A stretch of 64,000 nucleotides of DNA. Source: Vibrio pacinii DSM 19139. Its GTDB lineage: Bacteria; Pseudomonadota; Gammaproteobacteria; Enterobacterales; Vibrionaceae. The stretch covers positions 62,001 through 126,000 of the forward strand of contig NZ_JONH01000012.1 of assembly GCF_000711795.1 (NCBI RefSeq), given 5' to 3'. The notes beneath the pieces were generated by a model. The model did no database searches, was not told where the DNA came from, and saw only the letters and a program-made list of their open reading frames with translations. The position numbers and the translations under genes are program-made. This document shows positions 1 through 8,966 of the stretch, piece by piece. Within the stretch, counting starts at the first letter, position 1, and each line of letters begins with the position of its first letter.

Positions 1-615
1 GAGCAAGTGGTTCGAACTCAGGGTTCAATTAAGAACTTGGCAACAGAAGTGCAGGTAGCGACAGACGTCATCCAAGAACTAGAAACACATGGACACAGTA
101 TTAGTACGATTTTAGGTACCATCCAAGATATCGCTGAGCAAACCAACCTTTTAGCATTAAATGCTGCGATTGAAGCGGCACGTGCTGGTGAGCAAGGTCG
201 TGGTTTTGCCGTGGTGGCTGATGAAGTTCGTGTACTTAGCCAACGTACACACGCTTCGACCAAAGAAATTCAGCAGATGATTGAAACGCTCCAGTCGACC
301 ACAGGCAAGGCGGTCGGCATTATGGATGATAGTCGTCAACTGGCAGATACCAGTGTGTCGGATGCTGATTCTGCGGCAGTGAGTTTGACTCAAATTCAAA
401 CAGCGGTTGAGCGTATTAGCGATATGGCTACGCAGATTGCTTCGGCGGCTGAAGAGCAAGCATCTGTGACCTCTGAGATCACTCGCAATACGGTGGGTAT
501 CCGTGACGTATCGAATGAACTTGCTGATGAAGCGCACGATGCTGCCGCTCAGGCCGCTCAACTATCCGAATTGTCACATGAATTAGAGCAAGAGATTCAA
601 CGCTTCAAATTGTAA
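1..615 (+). CDS. Methyl-accepting chemotaxis protein, C-terminal part (5' end outside window)
   Basis: The reading frame is open from base 1, so the gene starts upstream of the window; 204 residues are visible. They form only the cytoplasmic signalling coiled coil. The highly conserved hairpin tip ([20 protein letters not shown], then [12 protein letters not shown]) lies around residues 44-77 of the visible part, followed by the descending helix ending in [11 protein letters not shown]. This tip binds CheW and CheA, so the protein relays a sensory signal to the flagellar motor. The sensor domain, and hence the ligand, is not in the window. No CheR/CheB-docking pentapeptide is present at the C terminus. 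A rho-independent terminator follows 25 bp downstream. Confidence 0.95.
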   Translation, partial: EQVVRTQGSIKNLATEVQVATDVIQELETHGHSISTILGTIQDIAEQTNLLALNAAIEAARAGEQGRGFAVVADEVRVLSQRTHASTKEIQQMIETLQSTTGKAVGIMDDSRQLADTSVSDADSAAVSLTQIQTAVERISDMATQIASAAEEQASVTSEITRNTVGIRDVSNELADEAHDAAAQAAQLSELSHELEQEIQRFKL

Positions 616-639
616 TCTGTTTAACTTTAGTGCTTGTCT

Positions 640-667
640 AGGCCTCGCTTTCAGTGAGGCCTTTTTA
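640..667 (+). terminator. Rho-independent terminator after the chemoreceptor
   Basis: AGGCCTC (640-646) pairs with GAGGCCT (656-662) across a 9-nt loop and is followed by a run of five T. It ends the chemoreceptor transcript before the yjjI control region. Confidence 0.85.
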
Positions 668-691
668 TTACCATCAATATCTTAATCGCAA

Positions 692-763
692 ATCATGTCC
701 AAATCGTAACTAGTTTCCAAATTGGAAATATTAGTAGGATGTAATTTCAATCGTGGACATGAT
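692..763. promoter_or_regulatory. Palindromic control region upstream of yjjI
   Basis: Two nested symmetries lie 45-115 bp before the yjjI start. One is a perfect 15-bp palindrome with a central A (TTTCCAA-A-TTGGAAA, 714-728). The other is a 10-bp inverted repeat, ATCATGTCCA (692-701) and TGGACATGAT (754-763). They look like operator half-sites; which regulator binds is not known. The LysR protein encoded just beyond yjjW is one candidate. Confidence 0.45.
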
Positions 764-806
764 GTGGCTGATATAAAATCCATAAAAATTTTAGGGAATT
801 ATAGCC

Positions 807-2354
807 ATGTCCGATTTATATCAAGCGTTCCAGTCGCGTATTACGTCTATTGTTAACGATCCTCACCTTGGTGTGAAACAGAAAAATCAGTTTTTAGCGC
901 TAGAGGCTGAGGCAAGTTTGCCGTATCTGACTGTTTCACAGCAGGTTAAGAATGCTATGGAGAAAGGCATTCTATGCGATATGTTTGAAGGCCATGCGCC
1001 CTTTAAGCCGCGCTATGTATTGCCTGATTATGCCAAGTTTCTCGATCAAGGCTCTGACTATCTTGAATTAGAACCAGCGCAAGACTTTGACGATGCACTT
1101 AACCTGCTGACCATTCTCTATCACCATGTACCGTCTGTGACTAATATACCAGTTTACCTTGGACAACTAGACGATGTGTTACTTGCTTATGTTGGCGACC
1201 TATCAGAGCAGCAGGTATATCAAAAGCTAAAGCGTTTTTGGATCATGCTTGATCGAACCCTGCCGGATGCGTTTATGCATGTCAATATTGGCCCAAGTGA
1301 CAATATTATTTGTCGAATGATTTTGCGTATTGATGCTGAGCTTAAGCAAATTGCGCCAAACCTAACGTTTATGTATGACCCAGAGATAACGCCAGATGAT
1401 CTGCTACGTCAAGCGACCGACAATATATGCGAATGCAGCAAACCCCATATTGCCAACTATCCTATGCATGCCGCCGCTTATGGTGAAAAGCGCTTCGGAA
1501 TTGTCAGTTGTTATAACTCCTTACCATTGGCTGGAGGTTCAAACACGTTAGTGCGGATGAACCTTAAGCAGATCGCGCAGTTAGCTGAGAACCCGGCACA
1601 CTTCCTCACGCAATTATTGCCGATGTACAGTGAGCTTATGATTGAGTTGATTGATGCGCGCTCAACCTATCTCCATGAAAAATCGAATTTCTTTCAAGGA
1701 TTTCTGACCACTGAGGGGCTGATTGAAGAAGCACGCTTTGCACCAATGTTTGGAATTTATGGTATGGCTGAAGCGGTAAATCTTTTGATTGAAAAAGAAG
1801 GACGATCGGGACGCTATGGTCATGACCAACAAGCGAACCAATTGGCACATACAATATCATCTAAACTGGCTGAGTTAGTTGATAGTTTGCCAGTGAAATA
1901 TGGCCTCAATGGTAAGGCGTTGCTGCATGCGCAAGGTGGGATAAGCCTTGATCAAGATGTCACACCAGGTGTGCGTATCCCATATGGAAACGAACCAGAT
2001 CCGGTTAGCTACGTTCAGGCAACAGCTCAACATCACCAGTACTATACCTCAGGTATCAGTGACATCTTAACCATTGATGAAACGGTGAAATCGAATCGCG
2101 AAGCCATGTACAATCTGTGCAAAGGGGCGCTGAATATGGGCTATAGAGAGTTCACCGCTAATGTCGATTCCAATGACTTGGTAAGAGTTACGGGCTACAT
2201 GGTTAAACTGTCTGATATTGAGAAGTTTGCCAAACAGGGCTCACGTAACAACACCACCTTTCTCGGCACCGAAGCGGCCAAAAATACAGCGATTCTCGAT
2301 AGAAAACCGCGTGTTGCTAGCTTAGAGAGCACGCCAGTTTATACGACGTCGTGA
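807..2354 (+). CDS. yjjI: YjjI-family glycyl radical enzyme
   Basis: The 515-residue protein matches the YjjI branch of glycyl radical enzymes (about 516 aa in E. coli). The C-terminal glycyl-radical loop reads RVTGYMV, with the radical glycine near residue 463. A candidate active-site cysteine sits in SCYNSLPL near residue 235, in the position where the thiyl radical forms in this superfamily. Its substrate is unknown; the family resembles pyruvate formate-lyase but lacks the paired cysteines seen there. The enzyme must be anaerobic and oxygen sensitive. The start has an AGGGAA ribosome site 8 nt upstream. The activase gene yjjW follows after 9 bp, as expected for an enzyme-activase operon. 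Confidence 0.9.
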   Translation: MSDLYQAFQSRITSIVNDPHLGVKQKNQFLALEAEASLPYLTVSQQVKNAMEKGILCDMFEGHAPFKPRYVLPDYAKFLDQGSDYLELEPAQDFDDALNLLTILYHHVPSVTNIPVYLGQLDDVLLAYVGDLSEQQVYQKLKRFWIMLDRTLPDAFMHVNIGPSDNIICRMILRIDAELKQIAPNLTFMYDPEITPDDLLRQATDNICECSKPHIANYPMHAAAYGEKRFGIVSCYNSLPLAGGSNTLVRMNLKQIAQLAENPAHFLTQLLPMYSELMIELIDARSTYLHEKSNFFQGFLTTEGLIEEARFAPMFGIYGMAEAVNLLIEKEGRSGRYGHDQQANQLAHTISSKLAELVDSLPVKYGLNGKALLHAQGGISLDQDVTPGVRIPYGNEPDPVSYVQATAQHHQYYTSGISDILTIDETVKSNREAMYNLCKGALNMGYREFTANVDSNDLVRVTGYMVKLSDIEKFAKQGSRNNTTFLGTEAAKNTAILDRKPRVASLESTPVYTTS

Positions 2355-2363
2355 GCAAGAATT

Positions 2364-3230
2364 ATGACAAAACGCGCCAAAGTTAGCCGCATACTGCGTT
2401 TTTCTTGTGTTGATGGACCGGGTAATCGCCTGGTCATCTTCATGCAAGGGTGCAATTTCAACTGTGTCAGTTGCCATAATCCGCATACGATTAACCACTG
2501 CAATCATTGTGGCGATTGTGTAGAGCATTGCCCGACGCATGCGTTAACAATCGACAACGATAATCACGTCATATGGGATGAATCACTGTGCACACATTGT
2601 GATATTTGTATTAATACCTGTCTTCATCAATCAAATCCAAAAATATCTAGTTACAGCGTCACTGAGTTGCTGGATGTTATCGAAAAGCAATGCGGTTTTA
2701 TTAGCGGGATTACCGTTTCAGGAGGTGAAGCCACGTTGCAGTTGCCGTTTGTTATTGAGCTGTTTACGCAAATAAAACGCAACCAACAACTTAAACACCT
2801 TAGCTGCTTTGTTGACAGCAACGGCTACCTCAATCAAGTCGGATGGCAAAAACTCGCTCCGGTACTCGACGGCGCTATGATTGATTTGAAAGCATGGCAA
2901 AACGATACTCACCAATGGTTAGTCGGTCGTGATAACCACCGAGTGATAACATCGATACGCTATCTGGCGAGCCTAGACAAACTGCACGAACTTCGACTTC
3001 TTCATATTCCGGGCGTTACTGATCTCGAGGACGAGGTACAAGCCATCGCAGAACTGATCGGCACATTCCCTAAGCAGGTGATCATCCGTCTGAATGCATT
3101 TCAACATCACGGCGTTATTGGTCAAGCGCTTGAATGGCCAAAATGCAATGAAGCGCAAATTGAATCATTGCGCGCAAAACTGGCGCAACGAATCTCTCAC
3201 ACCATTATTACTCCAAGCGTCTACACTTAA
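2364..3230 (+). CDS. yjjW: YjjW-family glycyl radical enzyme activase (radical SAM)
   Basis: This 288-residue radical SAM protein would install the glycyl radical on YjjI using S-adenosylmethionine. The radical SAM cluster motif CNFNCVSC uses C30, C34 and C37. Two ferredoxin-like 4Fe-4S motifs follow: C46/C49/C52/C56 and C76/C79/C82/C86. This two-cluster insertion is typical of glycyl radical activases outside the PflA type. The SGGEA motif follows around residue 114. The gene is 9 bp behind yjjI and almost certainly co-transcribed. Its stop overlaps the stop of the convergent LysR gene by 4 bp. Confidence 0.9.
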   Translation: MTKRAKVSRILRFSCVDGPGNRLVIFMQGCNFNCVSCHNPHTINHCNHCGDCVEHCPTHALTIDNDNHVIWDESLCTHCDICINTCLHQSNPKISSYSVTELLDVIEKQCGFISGITVSGGEATLQLPFVIELFTQIKRNQQLKHLSCFVDSNGYLNQVGWQKLAPVLDGAMIDLKAWQNDTHQWLVGRDNHRVITSIRYLASLDKLHELRLLHIPGVTDLEDEVQAIAELIGTFPKQVIIRLNAFQHHGVIGQALEWPKCNEAQIESLRAKLAQRISHTIITPSVYT

Positions 3231-4141
3231 TCCTCGGTGGTGAATTGGGTATGAAGCCAGTTCAGTGCAGGTTCGTTAAGGCTGGCTGGATTCCAGACTA
3301 AGCTGTATGCAACTTTACCATAGTCAAAGGGCAGCGATTTTGTGACCAAGCCTTTAGCTTGCAAGGCATGTTGCGCCCACATTTTTGAGCATGTTAAAAG
3401 TAACTCGGTTTGATGGCATAACACTGCACCAGCGCCAAAATCAGCGACCGATAAAGCGAGCTTTCTTGATCCATATTGCTGAGTCAGATTTTGCTCAAAA
3501 TAAGGCTCAGACAGATCTTTGTCTAAGATGCCTATGTGATAACAGCTTAAGTAATGTTCAATGTTCATCGGTTTATCAACCAGCGGGTGCTTCGGGCTCA
3601 TCAAACATACCATTTCATCTGCAAGCACTTGTTGCCACATAAGATCACGACTGCGAGTTGGTGGTTGACTGACATCATGAGGGAGCAACATAAAATCCAC
3701 TTGTCCGCGGCTCAGCGCCTCAAAACTTAACTGCTCTTTAGCGAACACATTAAGACAGCGAGAATTCGAAAGTTGTTGAGAAATCTGGACGATTTTCGGT
3801 GCAAACAGTTCAAAGGTGCTCTCTCGCATTGAAAGAGAAATGGAACCGGAAAATTGCTGTGGTGAAAAATCACCTTGATGAAGAATGCCATTCATCGCAG
3901 ATAAAATCTTGTGAATTTCAGGGCCAATGCTTAAAGCAAATTGCGTCGGGATCAGGCTGCCATTATCACGATAGAACAATTCATCATTGAGTTGTGTACG
4001 TAATAGAGACAGATTTTTGCTGACGCTTGATGGGGTGACGCACAAGATCTCGGCCGCGCCTGTCACGCTATGAGTACTTAGCAGGACATGCAAAACTGTC
4101 AGGTGTTTCAAACTGATACGGGAAAGGGTGATATAGTCCAT
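3227..4141 (-). CDS. LysR-family transcriptional regulator, YidZ-like
   Basis: A 304-residue LysR regulator starting at the ATG that gives MDYITLSRISLKHL. An upstream in-frame TTG at 4165 has no better ribosome site. The N-terminal winged helix covers roughly residues 7-65 (SVTGAAEILCVTPSSVSKNL). The effector domain carries TRSRDLMWQQVLADEMVCLM, which resembles the YidZ/NodD-like group. It is convergent with yjjIW (4-bp 3' overlap), so it may or may not control that operon. The YidZ assignment is by remembered sequence resemblance and is less certain than the LysR assignment. Confidence 0.85.
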   Translation of the reverse strand: MDYITLSRISLKHLTVLHVLLSTHSVTGAAEILCVTPSSVSKNLSLLRTQLNDELFYRDNGSLIPTQFALSIGPEIHKILSAMNGILHQGDFSPQQFSGSISLSMRESTFELFAPKIVQISQQLSNSRCLNVFAKEQLSFEALSRGQVDFMLLPHDVSQPPTRSRDLMWQQVLADEMVCLMSPKHPLVDKPMNIEHYLSCYHIGILDKDLSEPYFEQNLTQQYGSRKLALSVADFGAGAVLCHQTELLLTCSKMWAQHALQAKGLVTKSLPFDYGKVAYSLVWNPASLNEPALNWLHTQFTTED

Positions 4142-4413
4142 AGAGTTCAATAATACGAACAACAATAAGCAGTTATAACGTTTTATGCTGTAAATTGATA
4201 GAGTGAGATTCTCTAAGCAAGTGTACCCCTAGATTTATGCTAAAGCTCGACTCAATTAAGATATTCTAATTTTGAACGCAATATGGTTTAGATGTCATAT
4301 TGGTAAATTAATTTTCAACTTTTAAAACTTTATTCGCATTTCATTCGTAAAAGCTGATAAATACAAGTTTTATGTTTATATCTCTGATTACGCTGAAGCG
4401 AAGAGGAAACAAA

Positions 4414-6054
4414 ATGAATTTTTTGCTGCGACTAAAAGTGAAAACCCGTTTAGCATTTGGTTTTGGTATCTTAGTACTGCTTTTGATACTCCTAACCACT
4501 TTAGGAATACAGAAAGTTAACTTAATTGACTCTTCATTATCTCAAATGACTGACATTAATGCCCAGAAACAGCGTTTTGCGATTAATTTTCGAGGCAGTG
4601 TCCATGACCGTGCGATCGCTATTCGCGATGTGGCTATAGCAAGGAATGCTTCGGAACTAACTCAATTGGAAGATCAAATCCAAAATCTTGAGCGTTTTTA
4701 TGCAGAGTCTGAGATGGGGATGAAATCAATGCTCAATTCAGGAGTTGTCTTTACCGAAAGTGAGCGTTCTATTTTGATGAAGATAGAGAATATTCAGCGA
4801 GAGACGCTTCCACTAATAAGTAAAATTATTACTGATAAAAAGGCGAATAAGCAGACTATCAGTATGGTCTTGGATCAAGCAAGGCCAGCATTTGTTGAAT
4901 GGTTAGCTGCGATTAATCAGTTTATCGATTATCAGGAATCGCTTAACCAACAACTGACGCCAGAAGTTAGAGCGGAGGCGGGAGGTTTTCAGACCTTAAT
5001 GCTTTGGTTGTCAGGTCTGGCTCTTGTTATTTCGGTAATTGTCGCTCTGCTTATTGAGCGTAGTTTTCAGATTTCACTGGGTGGTGAACCATATGAAGCA
5101 CAAGAAGCTATTCGGGAAATGGCTTCAGGAAATTTGGCTCACTCATACAAAACCAGTTACCAAGACAGTATTATTGAATCGCTTTCGTTTATGTCACGAA
5201 CGTTGACCAATATTGTCACCAATATTGTTGGGGCTTCACAGGATATTGCCGCTTCCTCGCAGGAAGTTGCAGATGGTTCCAGCCAAGTATTAGATTCCGC
5301 ACAACAGCAGGCCTCATTGACTAACAAGACTGTTACTCAACTAGAGGAGATGCGCCATAGCATTGACCAAGTTGCGGATATTGCCAATCAAACGGAAAGC
5401 AACTCTTTGATGACGACTGAAAATGCTCGAGAGGGACGTGAGTTAGTTTTTGCTGTTGCGCAGCAGATGGATCAGATAGCAAAAACGGTCAACGGAACGG
5501 TTGAACAAGTTCAACTTCTTGAAGCCAAAGTTGGAGATATTGGTGGCATCGTCAATGTGATTAGTGGCATTTCGGAACAAACCAATTTGCTGGCGCTTAA
5601 TGCTGCTATTGAAGCAGCTCGTGCTGGTGAATCGGGACGTGGCTTTGCTGTGGTTGCTGATGAAGTTCGTCAACTCGCTCAACGTACAGGTGAGGCTACT
5701 TCGCAGATAGAATCATTAATCAATCAAGTCCAAGCACAGACTGCCTTAAGTGTTAAGGCTATGGAAGATACCAAGCCACAAGTTGAGGAAGGAAATAGAA
5801 AAACATCGCTTGCGAGTGAGCTATTGGTTGATATAGAACGTCAAGCGGAAGATACCCTTAATCGAATCCGAGGAGTTGTTACTGCGACCCATGAACAGGT
5901 TAATGTCGTAAGTCATATTGTTTCATCTGTGAATCAAATTTCTACGATGTCAGCTGATTCGATCCAGTTCATGACTATTAATGCACAAGCCAGCCGAGAG
6001 CTTAATTCACTGGCAGCACAATTGAAAAAAGAAGTGGACTTTTTCAAATTGTAA
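4414..6054 (+). CDS. Methyl-accepting chemotaxis protein (four-helix-bundle type sensor)
   Basis: A full-length chemoreceptor of 546 residues. I use the ATG at 4414, preceded by AGAGGAAAC, rather than an in-frame ATG 42 bp upstream that lacks a ribosome site. Transmembrane segment 1 is at about residues 15-36 and segment 2 at about 193-216. Between them lies a helical periplasmic domain with the pattern of a 4HB_MCP sensor ([20 protein letters not shown]). A HAMP-like linker follows, then the signalling domain with [20 protein letters not shown]. There is no C-terminal CheR-binding pentapeptide. The gene is monocistronic and ends before a bidirectional terminator. The ligand cannot be inferred. 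Confidence 0.93.
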   Translation: MNFLLRLKVKTRLAFGFGILVLLLILLTTLGIQKVNLIDSSLSQMTDINAQKQRFAINFRGSVHDRAIAIRDVAIARNASELTQLEDQIQNLERFYAESEMGMKSMLNSGVVFTESERSILMKIENIQRETLPLISKIITDKKANKQTISMVLDQARPAFVEWLAAINQFIDYQESLNQQLTPEVRAEAGGFQTLMLWLSGLALVISVIVALLIERSFQISLGGEPYEAQEAIREMASGNLAHSYKTSYQDSIIESLSFMSRTLTNIVTNIVGASQDIAASSQEVADGSSQVLDSAQQQASLTNKTVTQLEEMRHSIDQVADIANQTESNSLMTTENAREGRELVFAVAQQMDQIAKTVNGTVEQVQLLEAKVGDIGGIVNVISGISEQTNLLALNAAIEAARAGESGRGFAVVADEVRQLAQRTGEATSQIESLINQVQAQTALSVKAMEDTKPQVEEGNRKTSLASELLVDIERQAEDTLNRIRGVVTATHEQVNVVSHIVSSVNQISTMSADSIQFMTINAQASRELNSLAAQLKKEVDFFKL

Positions 6055-6131
6055 GGGCAGTACTTCCTAATTAGGCACCTCACAATACCTTTGACTACGC
6101 CTACTCAATTACGGTGTATATGTGATCAAAA

Positions 6132-6160
6132 AAGCCTCAACATGGTTGAGGCTTCTATTT
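6132..6160. terminator. Bidirectional terminator between the chemoreceptor gene and purC
   Basis: AAGCCTCAAC (6132-6141) pairs with GTTGAGGCTT (6145-6154) around ATG, giving a perfect 10-bp stem. T-rich tracts lie on both sides: CTATTTTT on the plus strand and a TTTTTT tract on the minus strand. It serves both convergent genes. Confidence 0.9.
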
Positions 6161-6164
6161 TTAA

Positions 6165-7268
6165 TTAATCAATGAGTCCGTAGTCACGGGCGAGAATATC
6201 GATAATCTCTTGCTTCGGATTGGTGCTGAGTGCGATTGACCGTCCGGTTATTTTCTCTGCGATACCAAGGTAAGTTGTTGAGATATCCATTAAAGCGTCT
6301 GTCGGTAGGGCATTGTCGCGAGCCAGTGCTTCACGTTCGGCCATTCGCTCTTTATTGAGCAAGATGTCTGGATCTGGGAAATAGTTAAGCAAAAACTGGC
6401 GGAAGCCTTCTTTAGAGTTCTCGACAATCTTGCCTGCATTATACTCATTTTCATCCCAGAGACGTGATGAGTCAGGCGTGCCAACTTCATCCATGTAAAT
6501 TAGCTTTTCATTACCAGCTGAGTCGGTGACATAACCAAACTCGAATTTTGTATCGACGAAGATTTGGTCAATTTCTGCCAGCGCATTGCTGATTAGAACG
6601 AAACCTTCTCGCAATAACTTTTCGTATTGGGCAATATCTTCGGCTTTAGAAAAATTAAATGCAGCGTAGTTTTCTTCAATGTTTTGGCGAGTAATGTTGA
6701 CATCATCGGCTTCAGGAACCCCAGGAATACCGCGTAAAATGCCTTTGGTTGAAGGGGTCATCAGCAGTTCGGGCAGTGGCTTATCTTTTTCTAAACCTTC
6801 TGGAAGCTCAATGCCACAGAAATTACGTTCGCCGTTTGCATAGGCGCGCCACATTGAACCAGTAATGTATTGACGACAAATCGCCTCAATCATGATTGGT
6901 TTTGCTTTTTGTACAATCCAGACAAAAGGGTGGGGAATATCTAAGATGTGACTGTCTGCTAAACCGTGTTGCTGAAATAGGCTGAACCAGTGATTTGAAA
7001 TCGCATTGAGTGCAGCGCCTTTACCCGGAACGCCTTTTAGGCCACCCTCGGCATGCCAAATGCAGTCAAATGCAGAGATTCGGTCACTGATCACCATAAT
7101 CGCCAACGGCGCATCTTCGGCGACGTCGTAGCCTTTTTCTTTGATCAGACGTTTACTGTCTTGCTCGGTTAACCAATACACAGAGCGGACTTTACCGCTA
7201 TGAACGGGTTTATCTGTACGAATGGGTAGATCGTCGTTTACAGCGAGTACTTGATCTGCGAGATTCAT
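6165..7268 (-). CDS. purC: Phosphoribosylaminoimidazole-succinocarboxamide synthase (SAICAR synthase)
   Basis: The protein ligates aspartate to CAIR using ATP in de novo purine synthesis. At 367 residues it is the long form typical of vibrios rather than the ~237-aa enterobacterial form. Family signatures are visible: [11 protein letters not shown] near the N terminus, [11 protein letters not shown] around residue 65, the [12 protein letters not shown] motif, and the [10 protein letters not shown] segment. An AGGAAT ribosome site precedes the ATG. About 100 bp upstream lies a perfect PurR operator, so purine repression is expected. The gene is monocistronic between two terminators. Confidence 0.97.
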   Translation of the reverse strand: MNLADQVLAVNDDLPIRTDKPVHSGKVRSVYWLTEQDSKRLIKEKGYDVAEDAPLAIMVISDRISAFDCIWHAEGGLKGVPGKGAALNAISNHWFSLFQQHGLADSHILDIPHPFVWIVQKAKPIMIEAICRQYITGSMWRAYANGERNFCGIELPEGLEKDKPLPELLMTPSTKGILRGIPGVPEADDVNITRQNIEENYAAFNFSKAEDIAQYEKLLREGFVLISNALAEIDQIFVDTKFEFGYVTDSAGNEKLIYMDEVGTPDSSRLWDENEYNAGKIVENSKEGFRQFLLNYFPDPDILLNKERMAEREALARDNALPTDALMDISTTYLGIAEKITGRSIALSTNPKQEIIDILARDYGLID

Positions 7269-7364
7269 TTAGACATTCCTATCTTAAGCAACATGGAAAT
7301 TATCAGAGTCAGATAATTTATTTGCCCCGCATGATACCAGAACTATTTTGCTCTGCCAGTTAAA

Positions 7365-7380
7365 AAGCAAACGTTTGCTT
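7365..7380. promoter_or_regulatory. PurR operator of purC
   Basis: AAGCAAACGTTTGCTT is a perfect 16-bp palindrome that matches the PurR box (core GCAAACGTTTGC). It sits 97 bp upstream of purC. On the minus strand its TTGCTT end can serve as a -35 element, with AATAGT 17 bp downstream as -10, so bound PurR would block the promoter. Confidence 0.9.
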
Positions 7381-7423
7381 ATTTTTTCTTATTAGAGTCG
7401 AATCATGATTTATTGGTTGGGAT

Positions 7424-7452
7424 AGAAAAGAAAACCCCTCGAATGAAGGGGT
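7424..7452 (-). terminator. Rho-independent terminator after sulA
   Basis: Read on the minus strand, ACCCCT (7452-7447) pairs with AGGGGT (7439-7434) across a 7-nt loop, followed by a TTTCTTTT tract. It separates sulA from the purC control region. Confidence 0.8.
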
Positions 7453-7481
7453 GTACGACCGTCTATGATTGCTGTGCTTAA

Positions 7482-7877
7482 TTAGTGGTACTGATTAGTT
7501 TTGCCCTCAACAAAGAACACTTCACACTGGCATTGAACGGCGAGATCGCAGAGTAAGCTTTGTTCTGCTAGTGGAATTTTGTTTGAAGCAATAACCGCGC
7601 TCGCATTTTTTGACTGTATGGCTTTCATGACGATTTCAAATTCGGATTGTTTTTGAGAAGCCTTCATGTGAATAATTTTTTTACAGCTAATACGCGAGGA
7701 TGCCAGTTGACTATAATCAGGGCGAGGGCATTCGGCAGTAAATAAGATCCACTGCTTTTGATTTGAAAGACCCGCTAAGCGACTCAGTGTCAGTGGATCG
7801 ATATTCATTGGCTGCGTCGGTTGAGCAAGAACATTGTATTTTGAAAAAGTGCGAGCTGTAGTCTGTGCCTGAATCAT
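7482..7877 (-). CDS. sulA: SulA-like SOS cell division inhibitor
   Basis: A 131-residue protein with the SulA layout: a variable N terminus, then GLSNQKQWILFTAECPRPDY, a conserved VMKAIQSKNASAVIAS block corresponding to the VRALRTGNYSVVIGW region of E. coli SulA, and a hydrophobic end (CQCEVFFVEG). SulA sequesters FtsZ and halts division during DNA damage. I choose the ATG at 7877 because AAAGGAAC precedes it by a normal distance; an ATG 21 bp upstream lacks a ribosome site. A perfect LexA box lies 23-38 bp upstream, which strongly supports the identification since sequence identity alone is modest. Confidence 0.85.
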   Translation of the reverse strand: MIQAQTTARTFSKYNVLAQPTQPMNIDPLTLSRLAGLSNQKQWILFTAECPRPDYSQLASSRISCKKIIHMKASQKQSEFEIVMKAIQSKNASAVIASNKIPLAEQSLLCDLAVQCQCEVFFVEGKTNQYH

Positions 7878-7899
7878 GATTACTGTTCCTTTGTGCATG

Positions 7900-7915
7900 C
7901 TGTATGCTTATACAG
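7900..7915. promoter_or_regulatory. LexA (SOS) box of sulA
   Basis: CTGT-ATGCTTAT-ACAG matches the gammaproteobacterial LexA consensus CTGT-N8-ACAG exactly. It sits just upstream of the sulA ribosome site, overlapping the likely promoter (TTGATA further upstream), as in E. coli sulA. Confidence 0.9.
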
Positions 7916-8066
7916 TAGTTTGGGCGCGGAAATTTATCAAGACTTTTTGGTGCAACTTTTGAGCATAATTTTGTATTGAAAAACAATGAATTTAATTATC
8001 TATCTGATTTTTAAATAATTTATTTAATTTGCTTTTGAGGAAAGAATGAGGGCGAAGATTAGATAA

Positions 8067-8082
8067 TGTGACAAATATCACG
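8067..8082. promoter_or_regulatory. Candidate CRP site in the sulA-glpQ-like intergenic region
   Basis: TGTGA-CAAATA-TCACG fits the CRP consensus TGTGA-N6-TCACA with one mismatch. It lies about 190 bp upstream of sulA and downstream of the phosphodiesterase gene, so its target is unclear. An 8-bp hairpin (CCATACAG/CTGTATGG, 8098-8118) lies next to it. Confidence 0.35.
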
Positions 8083-8135
8083 AGTGTGAATGTAGAGCCA
8101 TACAGTCGTTCTGTATGGCAGAGGTATACGGACGG

Positions 8136-8840
8136 TTATTTTACAAAGCGCTGCGGATAGTCGCTAAACAAGGCATCAAGATTCGATAAATATTTTACAC
8201 GGTGCGGGTTGTTTACTGTGTAACTCCAAACTTTATAACCGAGTGATTGAAGTTTTGCAATCTGCTGCTTGCTAGTCCAACGATGATCAATATTACAGCT
8301 AAAGGCCGCCACTTCGGCTAACAATGCATACACCTTGTGTGAAACTCGGCCACACAAAACTGCGCGTCGATACTGCGGTAGCATTTGATGTAACTGACGC
8401 ATCACATCAGGATCAAAGCTCGATAAGATTATGTTGTCGGTTGTGACGTTTTCTTGATGCAATACATCGGTAAGCAGTTGACAGACAAATTTGGCATCAT
8501 GCTTGTCGACTTTAATTTCTAAGTTTAACTTCAATCGATGTAATTTAGAGAGATTAAGTAATTCACCCAGCGTCATAATACGCTCGCCAGTAAATCTCTT
8601 ATCAAACCAATCGCCAAAATCCAATTGTTTAAGTTCCTTTAGTGTGTGTTGATCAACACGGCCATGACCATTACTACAACGATTAATGGTGTGGTCATGA
8701 CAAACGACAAGCTGGTGATCTTTAGTCGGCTGAATATCAACTTCGACCCACTCCAAGCCCAAGTCAATTGCTGCCATAATACTTACGCGTGTATTCTCGG
8801 GATAGTGGCCAGCAACGCCACGGTGTCCAACAATAATCAT
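8136..8840 (-). CDS. Glycerophosphodiester phosphodiesterase
   Basis: A 234-residue GDPD-family enzyme that hydrolyses glycerophosphodiesters to glycerol 3-phosphate and an alcohol. The start at MIIVGHRG places the catalytic GHRG at the N terminus, as is usual for the small cytoplasmic UgpQ type. An in-frame start 108 bp upstream would add a basic, poorly conserved extension. Catalytic and metal-binding signatures are GHRG...PENT, EVDIQPTKD and HDHTINR, in that order. The C-terminal part holds YKVWSYTVNN and LFSDYP, both common in the family. There is no signal peptide from this start. The gene is divergent from the EamA transporter gene. Confidence 0.92.
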   Translation of the reverse strand: MIIVGHRGVAGHYPENTRVSIMAAIDLGLEWVEVDIQPTKDHQLVVCHDHTINRCSNGHGRVDQHTLKELKQLDFGDWFDKRFTGERIMTLGELLNLSKLHRLKLNLEIKVDKHDAKFVCQLLTDVLHQENVTTDNIILSSFDPDVMRQLHQMLPQYRRAVLCGRVSHKVYALLAEVAAFSCNIDHRWTSKQQIAKLQSLGYKVWSYTVNNPHRVKYLSNLDALFSDYPQRFVK

Positions 8841-8966
8841 CAATGCATTTCTCGATAGTAAGCGATTTTGCTTGCCGCTTTTCCAGCACAGTTTACGTAG
8901 CCAGCGACGCCAAGATCTGACACTATCAAGTGATAATGAACAAAACAATAATCAACGAGATATAAA

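Noticed and set aside
157..561. A 134-aa frame opposite the first chemoreceptor
   Set aside because: It mirrors the conserved chemoreceptor tip codons and has no ribosome site or family features.
8098..8118. ACAG/CTGT hairpin as a second LexA box
   Set aside because: The half-sites are in the reverse order with a 5-bp gap (ACAG-N5-CTGT); LexA needs CTGT-N8-ACAG.
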